64,000 nt of DNA, from the NCBI GenBank assembly GCA_903813345.2, contig CAIIXF020000010.1, positions 35,579,425 through 35,643,424 of the forward strand, in the 5' to 3' direction. Under the pieces are notes generated by a model. It saw nothing but the letters and a program-made list of their open reading frames with translations, ran no database searches and was not told the DNA's origin. The stretch comes from Owenia fusiformis. Taxonomy: Eukaryota > Annelida > Polychaeta > Sabellida > Oweniidae. Shown here piece by piece: positions 42,536 through 54,998 of this stretch (within the stretch, counting starts at the first letter, position 1; the number at the start of each line of letters is the position of its first letter). The translations under genes were made by a program, and so were the position numbers.

Positions 42536-45500
42536 CATCGAGGATCTGGGGTTTGGGTAATGTGAGACATGAGGCCATTTGTCTTTTTGAATCTCATATT
42601 CAATATTCTTTCTTTAAACCCTCATATTTAATATTTTTGGAGTGGTAATTCAATTATGTACCTATTTTTATTCGTTATCCCATAGTTGAACTCTGTTCCA
42701 CTCTGTTAGGTAACATGAAAACATATTCATGATATTTTGTAAATGCGTGGAAAAAGTGATATCTGTGGAATACGGAAAATATTTCACAGATATTACCTTT
42801 TGGCAGGGATTTGAAAACTACCACCAATATGATGTGTTTTGTTACATAGTGATTTCATGACATCACGGGGATGAATGAATGAATGGATGTTGTTTTGATA
42901 TGCTTTGTTTAGTTTAAGAGGTGAACTATGGGAAAAATAGAACATCCTATGAATTTTCGTGATATTGTGTTAATCCAACTCATTGATATCAATATCTGCG
43001 CTAATTCGCTATGCTAACTTGGCAAGATATTGATATCAACTCGGAGATAAAGATAAAATCATTTAAAATCATATGATATCCTATACATATCCTTTACTGT
43101 GCTACAACTTTCTCATATGTTATATATTTTGGCACAGGCCATCATTTATTTTCCTTGAATTCATGCTTTTGTTCCTCGTTTTAGAAATGAGAGGAAATCT
43201 TTGATTTTCCTTGTATTTAAGTTGCTTAAATGTTGCCCTGTGATGTTGATAAAAGTCAATAGTAATCCATTACAGTCACAGTTGAAATGTACACATTGCT
43301 AGCCCAGAACCTACCAAAATAGCATTTGCATTTTGTCAATATTGCCCTATGTGCTTTTCCATGAAAATAATTTTAATCGTATCTTTTCTTCAGTATTTCA
43401 TATATTACATTTTAATATATTTAAATTGGTTAATATTTATATACTATTTACTTAGACAACAATAAATAAAGAATTTTTTGTAAAAACACCAAAAATGGTA
43501 TATGATCTTTAAATGACTGTTGTGTGAACATCAAAGGTCAAAATTCGCTGAAATTGTATTTTTATAAAGAACAAATGATTTTTCTTCAATATGATATGCA
43601 TTATTATTAGATATCTTCGGGGGCTAAAAAGGGCCCTTAATGACACCCGTCCTTTCGGTGCCGTTTCTGCAGCAAATGGACTGACTACTCCGGTGGCAAA
43701 TTTCGGTGTCAAAAGGTTTCCGGGCCGGAACAGTGTCGAAATGAATGCCAGAACAGCGCCAAATTTTTTTCGATGCTGATACGCCGCTAAATTATATTGG
43801 CTGTGTTACCATCTCTGTTTTTTTATAAATTATTTCATTTAACCTAGAGAGTCACAGTTATTATAACTTCTTTATCTCTCTAGGGATCATAATACAAATA
43901 TAATGTTTAGTACATGTAAAAGTAAGTGGTTACACAAAACGAGTAAAATCAATGAATACCTGCACCTTGTCAAAAAGTTTAAGATTGAAGTTTCAAGATT
44001 GGTTTGGATCATCCTTTACAAGGATGTTAACAAGAGATTCTTTGTTTACCGAAGCAGTGTCTCCTAATGCTCTCATGAGTGCTCTGTTTTGTTTGACATT
44101 AACTGATTTACAAACTTCAGTACCTTGAACATGAGCATACCTTTGGTAACCTCATGACCCATCTCTTTTCTTGCTATGTTTCCCTCTTATCACTTAATCC
44201 TAAAATTATATGTTACGCCATGTTTTTTTACATTTCATCTGATGTTTCAATGCTTTGTATCTAAAAAACTATAGGGAAATTATGTTTGAACAAAATTATG
44301 AGGTGAAATTGTGATATCACAAATATCTCCCTTTGGCACTTGAGCGTAGATTTCCAGCATTAGTAGTGTTTATCATAGACCCCATGTGTCATATCTATTA
44401 ACTGGTTGACTGTATCAATGTTCAATGGTTGTAGTACCTAAAGCATGTCTTGATGAACTCATGTATCATCTCTAGTTACTTTGTTACACAACCTGGCCAG
44501 GCCATTTAGTACCTCGGCCACAGTGTTGACATTACACAGAATTTCATCATTAAATCAAATACTTATTGATTAGTAATATGAGTTTTATTGGTCTGTATAC
44601 TATATTTTGTAAAGGTATATTGGTATAGGTTTGAAACGAGAGATGGACAACAGACCAGTGTCCTTTTATCCAAGAACTGGTTAATTGACTGATTGACTGG
44701 ATCTGGGTCAGTTGGTTTGCGGCACCCTTGCTGTATTTAGAATCAGATTGCTTCTTTTGTTTGGTATGTGTGACAAAATGGCCAGTGCACCTTTACACCT
44801 GTTATCATCTTTGTGTTCATTGAATTAAAGTCTCAGTTGAAATGTGCAATGAGTTAGATTTAACTTACCCATTATGCCACTGGCATTACTAGACAGGCCT
44901 TTTTCGTGTTGACACCAAACTTCAATAAAGGTCTTCCCTTTACATACCCTTTACAAGTCTCAACAAGCTCAAATGTGTCATTGTTAAAGAATACATGGAT
45001 TTGTTTTTTACCGATCATCATTAATCCTCCATCAAGGTTTACTGTTGGTGAAAATTGTTTCACCTTCTGATGTTCCCAAGCTGACTTGATCTCGTGAGAT
45101 TCAATTTCTTGTCAGATAAATTTGTTAGATAAAGTTGATGAACCTGCTTTGGGTAAATATTTTATTGTCTAGAATAGGTCTCTAGCAGAGCCATGCCTCA
45201 GACAATTATTTAATTTACAGACCCTCTATTAAGTGTTAATGCGAAATATAATATACATAACAATTTATTAAATATACATAGCAATTTAATTCATGTATTT
45301 CAAGATTTTGCATGCAAGTCTTATTCAAGCTCTAAAGGAAACAATACAATATGGGATGAATAATATGATGAATCAGTTTTGCCAAAATATTTGGTATTGC
45401 CAGCATTATAGTTATTATCTTATCAGATGATCTTGGCTCTCTCTTGGCAAAATTATTGCTGAAAGCATTCATGTATTCATCTTTGAATGGCACCATTTTG

Positions 45501-45857
45501 TCATGGCCATCAATCTGTATATTGGCCTTTAGAGATGGCACTGCTTTCTGGAACCACATGATCATCATGAAAGGTTTTACAATTTAAAGGTTCTGTGTAC
45601 TTCTGTGGGCTAATGTTCCAGTGTTGTCATTAAGGAGCAAAAACAGCCTGGTCAAACAGACCCGTTCCCCATCAAAATTAAGTGGTCCGTAACAGGATGT
45701 GCTTGTCAAAATGACCAGCATTTCAAAAAAGGTGCTGGTCCGTATAAAGTCTCACTGGTCAATAAATTCATGATTGTTTTAAGAACTTAACACTGTTTCA
45801 ACATCTCTATTGTAGTGTAACGACCTGACCGGTATTTGGTTGGTTAACAAGCGGTAA
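42536..45857. other. Spacer, few weak coding signals
   Basis: 42980-43045 contains a hairpin built on ATTGATATCAATATC/GATATTGATATCAA. 43590-43790 is a GC-richer island of unknown nature. Minus-strand frames at 44872-45063 (VETCKGYVKGRPLLKFGVNT) and 45332-45568 (ANIQIDGHDKMVPFKDEYMN) look partly protein-like but match nothing I know. Confidence 0.35.
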
Positions 45858-46601
45858 TTAACCCTTTAACTGCCATCGGGCTTTGACAATTTATGACGTT
45901 ACATTGCCACGGGTGAACAATTGGTCCACTTGACGTCATTATCATATAACCATGCTACACTTTCCGAGCTATAAATACACACTCCTATACCTAACCCTTA
46001 GAAATGCATAAGACACTTTGTTTGTCTAATTGGATTGTTTAGTATATTTTTGAAAGTACCTTATTAACATCTAACAGTCATCCGATAAACCATTCATAAG
46101 GAACAGTCACATAAAAACAAATTACATAATCATTACTGAAAAGCCAAATGGGTTGCTCATGGACACCAAATGCAAGGTATAGTATGGTGAAATAATGCAC
46201 GGTGAAATTATTGTCAATAATTAGCTGTGTCTATGCAGCAGACTATTCTCAGGGTTTTACTTATGCTCAGCATGCAGTGAAATATATGTCAACATGAAAA
46301 ACCGAATCATTCCTTCAGCCATGCGTTTGTATAAATACAAAAACACTTACATTTATACACCTTCTTTTCCAGAGACAACGCAACAGAAAGAGAAAGAATA
46401 GAAACCAGAGAATCATTACCTAGAAACTATTTTATTATGTCTGATCCCGGATGTTTGCAAAATAATTTATATATTTTTTCATGCTGAGATAAATGTAAGG
46501 AACAATACACCCTGTTTACACTATGTTCAAGGTAGTCACGACAGTCCCGTTTCAGGCTACCGTGGGAAACGCGGCCGTTGTTACTCCGTATACAAGTTCA
46601 A

Positions 46602-46995
46602 TTACGTTTTGCTAAGATTTCTTATTTCAACAATTATGATATCTTCTGCAGTCCTCATGCAGGCCTTTATGGCAAACTGAGCAAACTGTCCTAGACCTTC
46701 GCCTCCTTCCCGCCTCCCTATTTGAACAGACAGCGCAATCTTTCTCCTTCCCGGTAGCTTTCTCAATACCATATCCCGGTCCTGTGTTTCGGCAGTCAAC
46801 GAAGCTATGACGGACAAATGGAAGTCTAATCTTGACATCGGTGTTTCATCGGCATTCTCCTTGTACAGCACGTAGGCATTTAAAACCATGCGTTGCAAGA
46901 TGTTGAAGGCAATCTTCTTCCACGACCTCAGGTTACGTCGTTCATCTAAATATCTATAAAGCATCGCGTCGTTTTCGTCGATCCCTCCTTTGTAC
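46602..46995 (-). CDS. piggyBac transposase exon 6, frameshifted end
   Basis: Opens after TTATGTCTTACAG and encodes YKGGIDENDAMLYRYLDERR, with the third catalytic Asp, and SWKKIAFNILQRMVLNAYVL. Near 46747-46752, in a GGGAAGGAG run, the frame shifts relative to relatives: the other frame carries a CxxC...CxxC...YHNC finger (DCAVCSN, VCSVCHKGLHEDC) ending in its own stop. That is the usual piggyBac C-terminal cysteine-rich domain, which binds the terminal repeats. As it stands the frame instead ends in an unrelated tail at 46602. A one-base deletion or a sequencing error would explain this. Confidence 0.85.
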
Positions 46996-47505
46996 CTGTA
47001 AGACATAAATGTGAATCATGTATGTTGTTTCTATTGATATATCCTTGGTAATATTCACCCTTTGTAATGTGTGGAAATATATCAGGGGTGAAACTGGAGA
47101 TGTTATTTTAGTAATTTCTACCATCGCTGATCTCGATTTTCCACGTCTTTATTAGCTAACATGGAGTGCAACATTACTTATTTCAGAAAAGATGGATTCT
47201 GTACTTGTAATTGAACGGAACGTTTGATGACAAGGACACAACTGGTGTGAAAGAAATTATGGTCCCTCAGGGATTATGGTCCCCTTTCCTAACGGCCCTT
47301 ACTGGCCCTGATTGTGTATAAGATAATAAGGGAAAGAGTTGTAATTAGGTCACCACATAAATCAATGGAGAGTAGGACCATAATTTGATAGGACCTCCTA
47401 CCCTTTTACACCGGCAATGGTTTGAATTCTTATCCGTTTTTGCATGCGTAGGCCCTATGGTTATGCACTTTTATCAGTAATATTTAGCATGTGTTCATTA
47501 CTAAC

Positions 47506-47669
47506 TTATTGTAAATTGCTCCCATTTCCTGTTTTTGCCCTCCCTTGTACGCCACGTCCCGCGCAACAGCAAAGTTAGACAACATCAGCACTGGCCTTTT
47601 CTTTGATTTTGTCGGTTTAAAGCCAAGGAGCAACGTTCCTTCACGACGAAAATAAATCTCCTCGTTCAC
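47506..47669 (-). CDS. piggyBac transposase exon 5
   Basis: Bounded by acceptor CCTACTTAG and donor GTTAGT. Encodes NEEIYFRREGTLLLGFKPTK and KKRPVLMLSNFAVARDV, a conserved part of the RNase H-like catalytic domain between the second and third Asp. It joins exon 6 within the codon of a Lys (AA|G), giving YNKYKGGID, the expected continuity for this family. Confidence 0.85.
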
Positions 47670-48034
47670 CTAAGTAGGAAACATAGCATATTGAGAAACA
47701 TTATTCTAAAACAAAGGGGGTAATATATACATAGATTTGTAACGAAGGCGGTTCTCTCCTTAGACAAGTTTGCTAAATTCTGACTTCCATTTTCTGTGAC
47801 ATAAATTTTCTTCAGTTTATCCGGACTTTTATATCTGTAGTGCCTGATACAAATGTTTCAATGATTATCAAACAAACTATCTCAAGGCTACTATACATAT
47901 TTTACATCAGGAACTTACATTTTGACACTTCAGTTTTCATAAAACTTTAAAAATTATTAGACACTTGAGGTTCACAGTAAATATTGCACGATTAGTCATC
48001 CAAAGTATTTTTACATTTAGGAAGCAAGACTTAC

Positions 48035-48246
48035 ATTAAGTTTACATGTTTTCAGCTCTTTAGGTACATCTGCTTTCCTCCTAAGGGTTCCTGTCAAAAA
48101 TACGCGTCGCCGTGAGAGATGGTCAGCTAGTGTAGGTGACGGGAAGAGGTTGTCCGCACATACGTGGTACCATTTTCCGAATAGCCCGGCGAGTTGGAGC
48201 ATCTTGTCCACCACCCAGCCTCCTAGGCCAAATGGAACATAGTTTC
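48035..48246 (-). CDS. piggyBac transposase exon 4
   Basis: Bounded by acceptor TTTGTTTCAG and donor GTAAGT. Encodes FGLGGWVVDKMLQLAGLFGK and WYHVCADNLFPSPTLADHL. CADNLFPS holds the second catalytic Asp (DNFFTS in relatives). Phase is correct on both sides. Confidence 0.85.
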
Positions 48247-48481
48247 CTGAAACAAATTTTAAACATTTGACATTCAGTACAATATCAAGGTCCAGGGGCA
48301 AAAATATCATTTAACTCGAATTATACGATTTAATTTCGATAATTATATAAAATAGCATAACAAGCAGTCTACGTATCGTCGTTGACCAGGGCATAAAATT
48401 CTTACGGGTTAGTTTGTTCCGATTAACAGCAGAGCACAAATTTGTGTCAAAATAGAAACATACACCCGGGATGATATTTAC

Positions 48482-48798
48482 CTTCAAATCTCTTTCCTAA
48501 GTAACAATGTATTGCTAGGCAGTAAAAATTCACGGAATCACATATAGACCAGAACTTGACTCCAAAACGACTGTGTCTCTTCTGCGGCATATACTGCTTG
48601 ATAGCACTATTAACTCTCGTGCCAACAAGAGATTCGTCTACACTAAGGTACTTGTGTGGTTTGTAAAGACTGGTAGATATACGGTTGAAGTGACGCACCA
48701 ATGGTCTGAACCTTGCATCTGGCATGTAGTCTGGACTTTGTCGGACAGGCAAAGTGGAATTGTCTACAACGTGGAAGCAGCGAAGGATCGCCTGGAAT
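48482..48798 (-). CDS. piggyBac transposase exon 3
   Basis: Bounded by acceptor ATGCTTTCAG and donor GTAAAT. Encodes FQAILRCFHVVDN, FRPLVRHFNR, YKPHKYLSVDESLVGTR and KQYMPQKRHSRFGVKFWSIC. The Asp in LSVDESL is the first catalytic residue. This is the most conserved part of the transposase, and it shows no stop or shift. Confidence 0.88.
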
Positions 48799-49083
48799 CT
48801 GAAAGCATTTTCAGTGTTCATATGTGTAGTGCATGCTTTATTGACCAAAATTATAGTAACAAATCAATCAAAAGCTTTTGAAAATGAAATCGCATCTGCT
48901 AAAAGTTCCTTTGAAATAGAATGTGAATTGAATGATTTGAGCACAGACTGAGGTTTAACATAAAAACAAGATCAAAGTCGGGGCTTAAGGTGAGTACAGT
49001 ATCTCGATAAATTAAAGCGATGTGTGTTTCAGGATTAGAAATGGTTAAAACTGCACTAGATTACAAGAGTAAAAATCATATAC

Positions 49084-49302
49084 CTATTTCTGCTCATAAT
49101 TCTTCCGAACCACGATGTTCCAATCAAGGATTTTTTGCTCCAATAATAGGTCATGTCCGGTAGCGATGTTACTCCCATATTCATGTGGATCCCAATGAAA
49201 CATTTCATCTCGGGTATGGTCAGGTCTATCCACTTACCCATACGGCAAAACGGTGTTAAGGATCCTGTTTGATCCATCCTTGAAATCAGTTGATGAGCGT
49301 AC
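49084..49302 (-). CDS. piggyBac transposase exon 2
   Basis: Bounded by acceptor GATATTTTAG and donor GTATAT. Encodes YAHQLISRMDQTGSLTP, LTIPEMKCFIGIHMNMGVTS and YYWSKKSLIGTSWFGRIMSR. These are the dimerisation and DNA-binding region motifs (E.K.F.G......Y W) of piggyBac transposases. It joins exon 1 to give ETNRYAHQL, a family signature, in frame. Confidence 0.87.
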
Positions 49303-49355
49303 CTAAAATATCAAGACAAAAATTATATTGCAATTACGTGTGCTTGGTACAAAAG

Positions 49356-49493
49356 ATTAGTGAGGTTAAGCTAGCATTATTTTTCACAACCTAAACGCGA
49401 ACGTAAGTTATTTAAGCGATGCATTTGTATGGGCGATTGGCCATACGTTTAGGTTTGCGTTTCGATTTTATGTGCTAGCTTAACCTCACTAAT
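49356..49493. mobile_element. MITE in intron 1 of the piggyBac gene
   Basis: ATTAGTGAGGTTAAGCTAGC (49356) and its complement ending at 49493 form 21-bp terminal inverted repeats; an inner pair (CCTAAACGCGAA / ACGTTTAGGTTTGCG) extends the fold. At 138 bp with no ORF it is a non-autonomous insertion nested in the intron. Confidence 0.65.
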
Positions 49494-49916
49494 ATCGATA
49501 CGAGGGGAATACAAATTTGATCTAGCTCAATACAAAGTTGTCATATCCAGATTGAGATTAAGACTGGGGACTTAAAGCGTAACGCATATCGTTTAGCAAA
49601 TCGAACGCTCGTTTCTGGTGTTGCTCACCGTTTAGTATAAATAGCCTTATCCCGAACTAATACTCAAGGGTAGTAGTCAGGTTTGAGAGCGTTGTGTAAA
49701 CGCCTCTGCCTGTTTATGTTGCATAATTCACGATGTCAATGTTGACAAAATCATTGTAAACGGATTATTTTATCTCCATAATAAACTGAAATTTAAAAAA
49801 CTCCCCTTATTTCTTAAAAATGGACTGATCCAGTTAACTCGTCTGGAGCCACCATATTGATTTTGTACGGGAAACTCATCGTAACCCTTTAAGCCTAAGT
49901 GTAGGTCTTTGCATAC

Positions 49917-50272
49917 CTGTTTGTTTCAGTAACCAACAGATTCCAGAATTCTAATGTGAAAAACAGGTTGAAGAAGTCTATAGGATCCTTTAACCCTTCT
50001 ACAGGTGGAATCACCCCTACATTTTCTTGAAAACGCCCCTGCCTGACTGGGGGCCCTGGTTCATGCTCCACACGCATCCATTCTTCCTCCTCATTTTCAT
50101 CATCGTCATCATCATCAACATCAACATCATCATCGTCATCATCACCATTTTCAGATCCAGAATCTATGCTATGCTCTTCCTCGATATCGCTGATACCACT
50201 TTCATTGTCATCTGCAACCTCATCTTCATCCCGTATATCTTCGCCAAGATCTAAATATTCTATAAGATCCAT
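49917..50272 (-). CDS. piggyBac transposase exon 1
   Basis: Starts at ATG 50270-50272 (MDLIEYLDLGEDIRDEDEV) and ends at the donor ACAG|GTATGC. The first ~80 residues are very acidic, with a run of Asp encoded by GAT/GAC repeats (50090-50150), as usual for piggyBac N-termini. It ends FTLEFWNLLVTETNR, the start of the conserved core. With the other five exons the coding length is 1662 nt (553 residues plus stop), a multiple of three, within the normal range for the family. Confidence 0.85.
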
Positions 50273-52204
50273 CTTGTTTTTCAAAATGAATTCTGGGAAG
50301 TGAGGGCGTTGCCCTGTATGACGTCACTTTTTAGTGGAAAAAAGCCGCGAAAAGTTTGAAAAGTTTGAAACTAATTTTAAATTATTTAGTGTAAAATATG
50401 CATGCAAAATAGACATAGACAAACAGAAATATTAAATGCCCGTTGAAGAAAGTTTTCACCTTTACGCACCAATTACTTCCACATTCTCAGTATTATTTGT
50501 TTCACAAATAAACCCACTAACAGGACCCAGACAAGGACCTTTAAATTGGACAGGCAATTAATAATCTGCACCGAACGAAACATTTCCCCGGGGTTATGGA
50601 ACTCGGCTATGCCAAAGAAAGAATGGACAAAGAGTGTAAGGGCACGAAATAAATGGTTGGCAGCAGGGTATTATTTCAATACTAATATACTTTTGAGACA
50701 TATAAGACCTATATTGAACGCTGGGTCCTATAGTCCCTAAGTTCTCTACTTTTTGTTCTTCATTTGGTTCAATTTCAAGTAACAAATACGAAGATAAAAG
50801 GTAGATAAAACAATCAGATTAGTTGCCACTTTCTACTTCAACGTCAGTTTTTCAGATTTTACAGCTCGGGAGTAGTCAAACTACATATATACTATCAGAC
50901 TATACTCAAAGGGCTTCGTTTTCTGCACTGAACAAATTTCTAATAAAATATATCGTTTTGTGTTTTATGTGAAAATTAAAAGTTTTAAGAACTTTCATTT
51001 CCTTTCGGTAAACTCTATAAAACAACACATACAAAAGAAACATTTTATTTGTAAAATCGTATACAATAAGTTGACTATGAATTAACATACAATGTATAGT
51101 GTATGATCCTGTTCATCGCTGTATCATCTGAACATTGTGTACAGCAGTTGGACTGTCTCTTTAAAAAATGTCCGCAACTGTAAACTATAGGCATTATAAA
51201 AATCCATTCGGCCTACGGCTTTAAAGTGCTGTCTGCAAACTCGAAATTTCGCACGAGTGCGTGCATTTTTTCCAAGTTTTCCCATTTTTCTGCCCGTAAA
51301 CCACCCATACGAGCTTGTACGGTCAGTTGTGACCCAGGCTTTACATACAACGTCTCACACTGCACTGGTATAGAAAATCAAATATCGTGTATTTCAATCA
51401 TTTATGACAGGAATCCTAATCGAACCTCCTATTCACGAAATAATACCATGTGGGCCTAAATGTTGTCTATTTACAGTTTTTTGAAATATGCGCAATGGGT
51501 TTAATTAAGTAAATGATAACAGATAAGTAAGCATCATTTTCTGAACGCAGATATGTTTTAAGGGAAACGCGTAATGTTCCTCCTTACATTCATTTTCCGA
51601 AAAATAACAACGTCTTCATAACGTAGTAGGTTAAGGTAAAAGCATACGCATTGATATTACTTTACGATTTCAATCTAAGTACAAAAAGATCGCATAATTA
51701 TTTTCTTTTGTTTTCTGTTAATTTATACATGTATTTTTGGCATATTTTAATGAGTTATTCTATTATTTATCTATGCATTAACATATTAGTCAGCGTCTCG
51801 GAAACGCTGCTTTGATATTGGAAATCAACTTTTAAACTAACAGTGACAAAAAGTTTGTATATCAATAGTGTCTCGCTCAAATTTATTCACTTTTATTATG
51901 TTTACAAAAAATTAGTTTTTGCCGATATTGGGCCGATTTCATATTGGACTTGGTTTAATGTGTTTTTCTTGTGTATAAGACGGTACCAGCGTCTCGGATG
52001 TGCGTGAAAAATTAGAGTTACAAACCAGATGCACCATCGTCTGTTACTTACAAGACCTAATAGTGAAAACGTTTTTTCATGAAACTGAATTTCGTTAGGA
52101 TATTTCTGACCTACAAAACAACAGTTTTGGGCCGATTTCTTGGCAATATAGCGCCATTGTTTTTGCCATCGGCCCAATCGGCCCTATGGCAGTAAAAGGG
52201 TTAA

Positions 52205-53664
52205 CTAATCAGAATCGCTACATAAAATATTTATAAATTATCACTGTATTTACACTGATCACATGTCAATTATTGCACCTAACTTGGGTGACTTTGAGCA
52301 TTGGGCTTAACTGCTATCTGTCATTAACAGACAAATATATGACTAAAATCTATGTATTTACACTAAAACTAGCACCGGTATCTAAGTTAAAAACTTTCCA
52401 CAAATTCTGTGAAATGTAAAATAATATCTTACGATAACTTCTCAATGCGGCTTGTTTCCACAAAGTAAAAGTCAGTTTGGTTAAAAACACATGTTCTGTG
52501 AAACACACTCAATTGCAAAATATGGACACCTTCTTGGATGTCCTGACTAAATCATGACTAAATGATTTAACTAAGATTGAAGTTCCCAATCTCCAATTCA
52601 CAATGCTGGTTATCACTGAATGAGCAAAATATTGAATCTAGGTCACCGAAAATATTCAGTGAAAATGTTGGTATCTTTCCCAGATTCTGAGAGTAAAGAC
52701 ACAATTTATAACATTCCAAACTAAATTGGCTAACAATTGACCAGATATCTCATAAAAACAATGCTAAAGTATCTTCAAAAGTTTTAAATCTTAAATGACG
52801 TATGTAGAAATTCACGTGGTTTTTTCCAAGTCTTTAACTTGGAAATATCACGACCAACTTGAATCTGATAACCAAATGAAAGGCGCAAACTACATCCAAA
52901 TATGTTGGGTTAAAAGGTTACCTATGAAAGACCATTCGCATATGGATTATTCAAAAGTAAAAATGGAACTTGTCCATAGATTTTGCAAGAAAATTGAGCA
53001 GAAAATATCTCAACTTTCAAACCTCATTTACTGACAGATATTTTCAGTTTATGGCCCAAAACACTATTCAAAACTTACCCCTGGTTTTGTGGGTAAAATT
53101 GTTGTGATGCATTACATCGAAATGGATAGCTTTGCGTCAAGAAATTGGGAAAATAAGAGCGAAAATTCTAAACAGCCTTCTGCTCAGTCTCCGATTCTAC
53201 AAGTATAACAAAGGAAATTAAATATTCTGAATTATGAGAATGGAGCACTGTGATTGGTCAGACTTTCAGTGACGTCATTAAACTTACATAACTAGTCTTA
53301 TCAGACATAGTAAAAAACAAATTGAATAGATAATGACTTGTTACAAAAAATATCAATGTACATATAAACCTTCAAAACATGTAATACTCACTAATGTAAT
53401 TTTCTCAGCACAGTTTTTCACCTGATCTCATTCACTCACATTCATTCACATAATACCAAAACAAATATGGCGGCCCTCAAGAATAAAAGCTAATAAAATT
53501 TTCCCGAAGGAAATCAATGTGTATGCACTAACTATGTGATAAATACTAAAAATAATTGAGGCGGACCATAGAGAGAATAATGAGACATCCACCCAACCAG
53601 CCAAAGTAAGTGACATGTTATATGTAACTCAACAGAAAAAAGAACTGACTTGGCTGGTCGCCAC
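52205..53664 (-). repeat. Probable 3' LTR of the gypsy element and spacer
   Basis: On the minus strand a purine tract (TTTTTCTCGGGGGGGGATGA) ends just before TGTGGCGACCAGCC at 53665, the expected polypurine tract and start of a 3' LTR. The LTR's far end and its target duplication could not be set; a CTGTGATTGGTCAG/TGACGTCA promoter-like block near 53240-53280 probably lies within it. 52205-53000 shows no gene. Confidence 0.5.
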
Positions 53665-53762
53665 ATCATCCCCCCCCGAGAAAAATTGTCCTTCCATGGA
53701 CATGGTTAATGACTTAGTGAAGGAGATCAAGTAGAACTTAATTATTAATATAATATACAGTC

Positions 53763-54928
53763 TTAGCAGCAAGTTAACTTATAGATATGATCCTGATGTG
53801 GACAAGATATGATTATCTGAGCTAAAATGTCCTTGCATTTACAAGATTTCACTTGAGCAATATCTGTTGAATTTGAAGTCACAGTTGCTTCTGCCTTTGA
53901 CTTTGAAGTTACGGTTGCCTCTGCCACTGTCTTTGGTTCTATGGTTACCTCGGCCACCAATTTTGGTGCTGGCATGGTCAAGTCCAACCCATTTGCCAAC
54001 GCGACCTTTTTTACCGGCCTATGAGCGGGAAGAGGTTGTTGCCTTTTCCTGGAGCGCTTCTTTGAAGATGATTGTTCAGTAGGTTTATTTTTTAGTTTTG
54101 ATAAGTTTCAGATGATACATCAACATTTTTAGATGATGCTTTGGACAACCTTTTAGGGGACATATCAACAGTTTTTGATGATTTAGATGCATTAGCAGTT
54201 TTGGAAGATTCTTTGATTGACTTTTTGGTCGGAAAGTTCACAGTTTTTGATTTTTTGGTGATGAGAACTTTGCGGGTGTCCGTTTTTAGGTTTTTACCAA
54301 TGGGCTTGTCCTGCCCGAAAATTTGGTCAAATGTCTTGATATATTTGTTCAGATTCTCTTCTGTAGTTGACGTTTTTGTTGAGTCTGTTTCAGTTTTTCT
54401 AGACGTTGCTGCATCATCCTTAGTTACAACAGACTCAGCCTTCTGAGTCGGCTCAGGAGAAACTGAACTTGATTCTGGCTCGCTTGATATATTAGAGGTA
54501 GTACTTGGCAGTTTGCATGCTATAGCGTCTTTTAATGCATATACATATTTGTTATTATTTATTTCTTTGACCTCACTTGACATTTGGTCAAACGACATGT
54601 CTTTGAGAGGATCATAGATCACAGTTTCGGCATCTGAATCAAACATGTCCTTGGGACAAGTGGACGGTATCTTCTTGTCATCCCAAGGTTTGACATTTAC
54701 ATCAGGGGAGAACAGGTTACCCACCATATCGGCTGCCGCTCTCGCACGACAATTGGTCTGGTGCCTCAGGAATTTCTGTGGCAGGTGTTTAGGCACTTTG
54801 ACATTGCAATTCATTACATCACAGCGCAGGTACTCGTGATACATGACAATTTGCTGGTTCAGTTCATCTAATGTGGGAAAGCTGAGTTGACACTTTAGTC
54901 CATGTTTCTTGTATTTGAAGCATACAAA
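53763..54928 (-). pseudogene. Extra ORF downstream of gypsy integrase
   Basis: The frame opens after an acceptor (GTACTTTCCAG) at 54928 and reads FVCFKYKKHGLKCQLSF, YLRCDVMNCNVKVPKHLP and KFLRHQTNCRARA, a Cys/His cluster. A long Ser/Thr/Lys-rich region follows to 54092, and after a one-base shift the frame continues (KKRSRKRQQPLP, AEATVTSKSKAEATVTSNS) to 53763. It occupies the place of env in gypsy elements but has no signal peptide or membrane segment, so it is not an envelope gene. The basic tail suggests a nuclear or nucleic-acid-binding role. The acceptor suggests expression from a spliced RNA. Confidence 0.55.
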
Positions 54929-54998
54929 CTGGAAAGTACAAAGATCGATTAAGTATACAATTTCAAAGTTGGTAATCTTTCAACCAGGCGGGTTTTCT

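Larger units (their letters stand above)
45858..52204 (-). mobile_element. Complete piggyBac transposon
   Basis: TTAA sits at both ends (45858-45861 and 52201-52204), the hallmark piggyBac target duplication. Just inside, the left end reads CCCTTTAACTGCCATCGGGC and the complement of the right end reads CCCTTTTACTGCCATAGGGC, 18 of 20 identical. The right end also carries subterminal GGGCCGATTT repeats (51930, 52129) and two inverted copies (52169-52184), candidate transposase sites. The six-exon transposase gene fills 46602-50272 on the minus strand, leaving about 1.9 kb of 5' and 0.7 kb of 3' non-coding DNA. No other ORF is supported inside. Confidence 0.9.

Noticed and set aside
43590-43790. 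GC-rich island as a gene exon
   Set aside because: Short ORFs on both strands, no splice sites or motifs; only the base composition stands out.
50027-50254. Plus-strand Ile-rich ORF
   Set aside because: It is the antisense shadow of the Asp run in piggyBac exon 1.
54092-54844. Envelope gene of the gypsy element
   Set aside because: It has the position of env but no signal peptide, membrane segment or furin-like site; it is Ser/Lys-rich with a Cys/His cluster.
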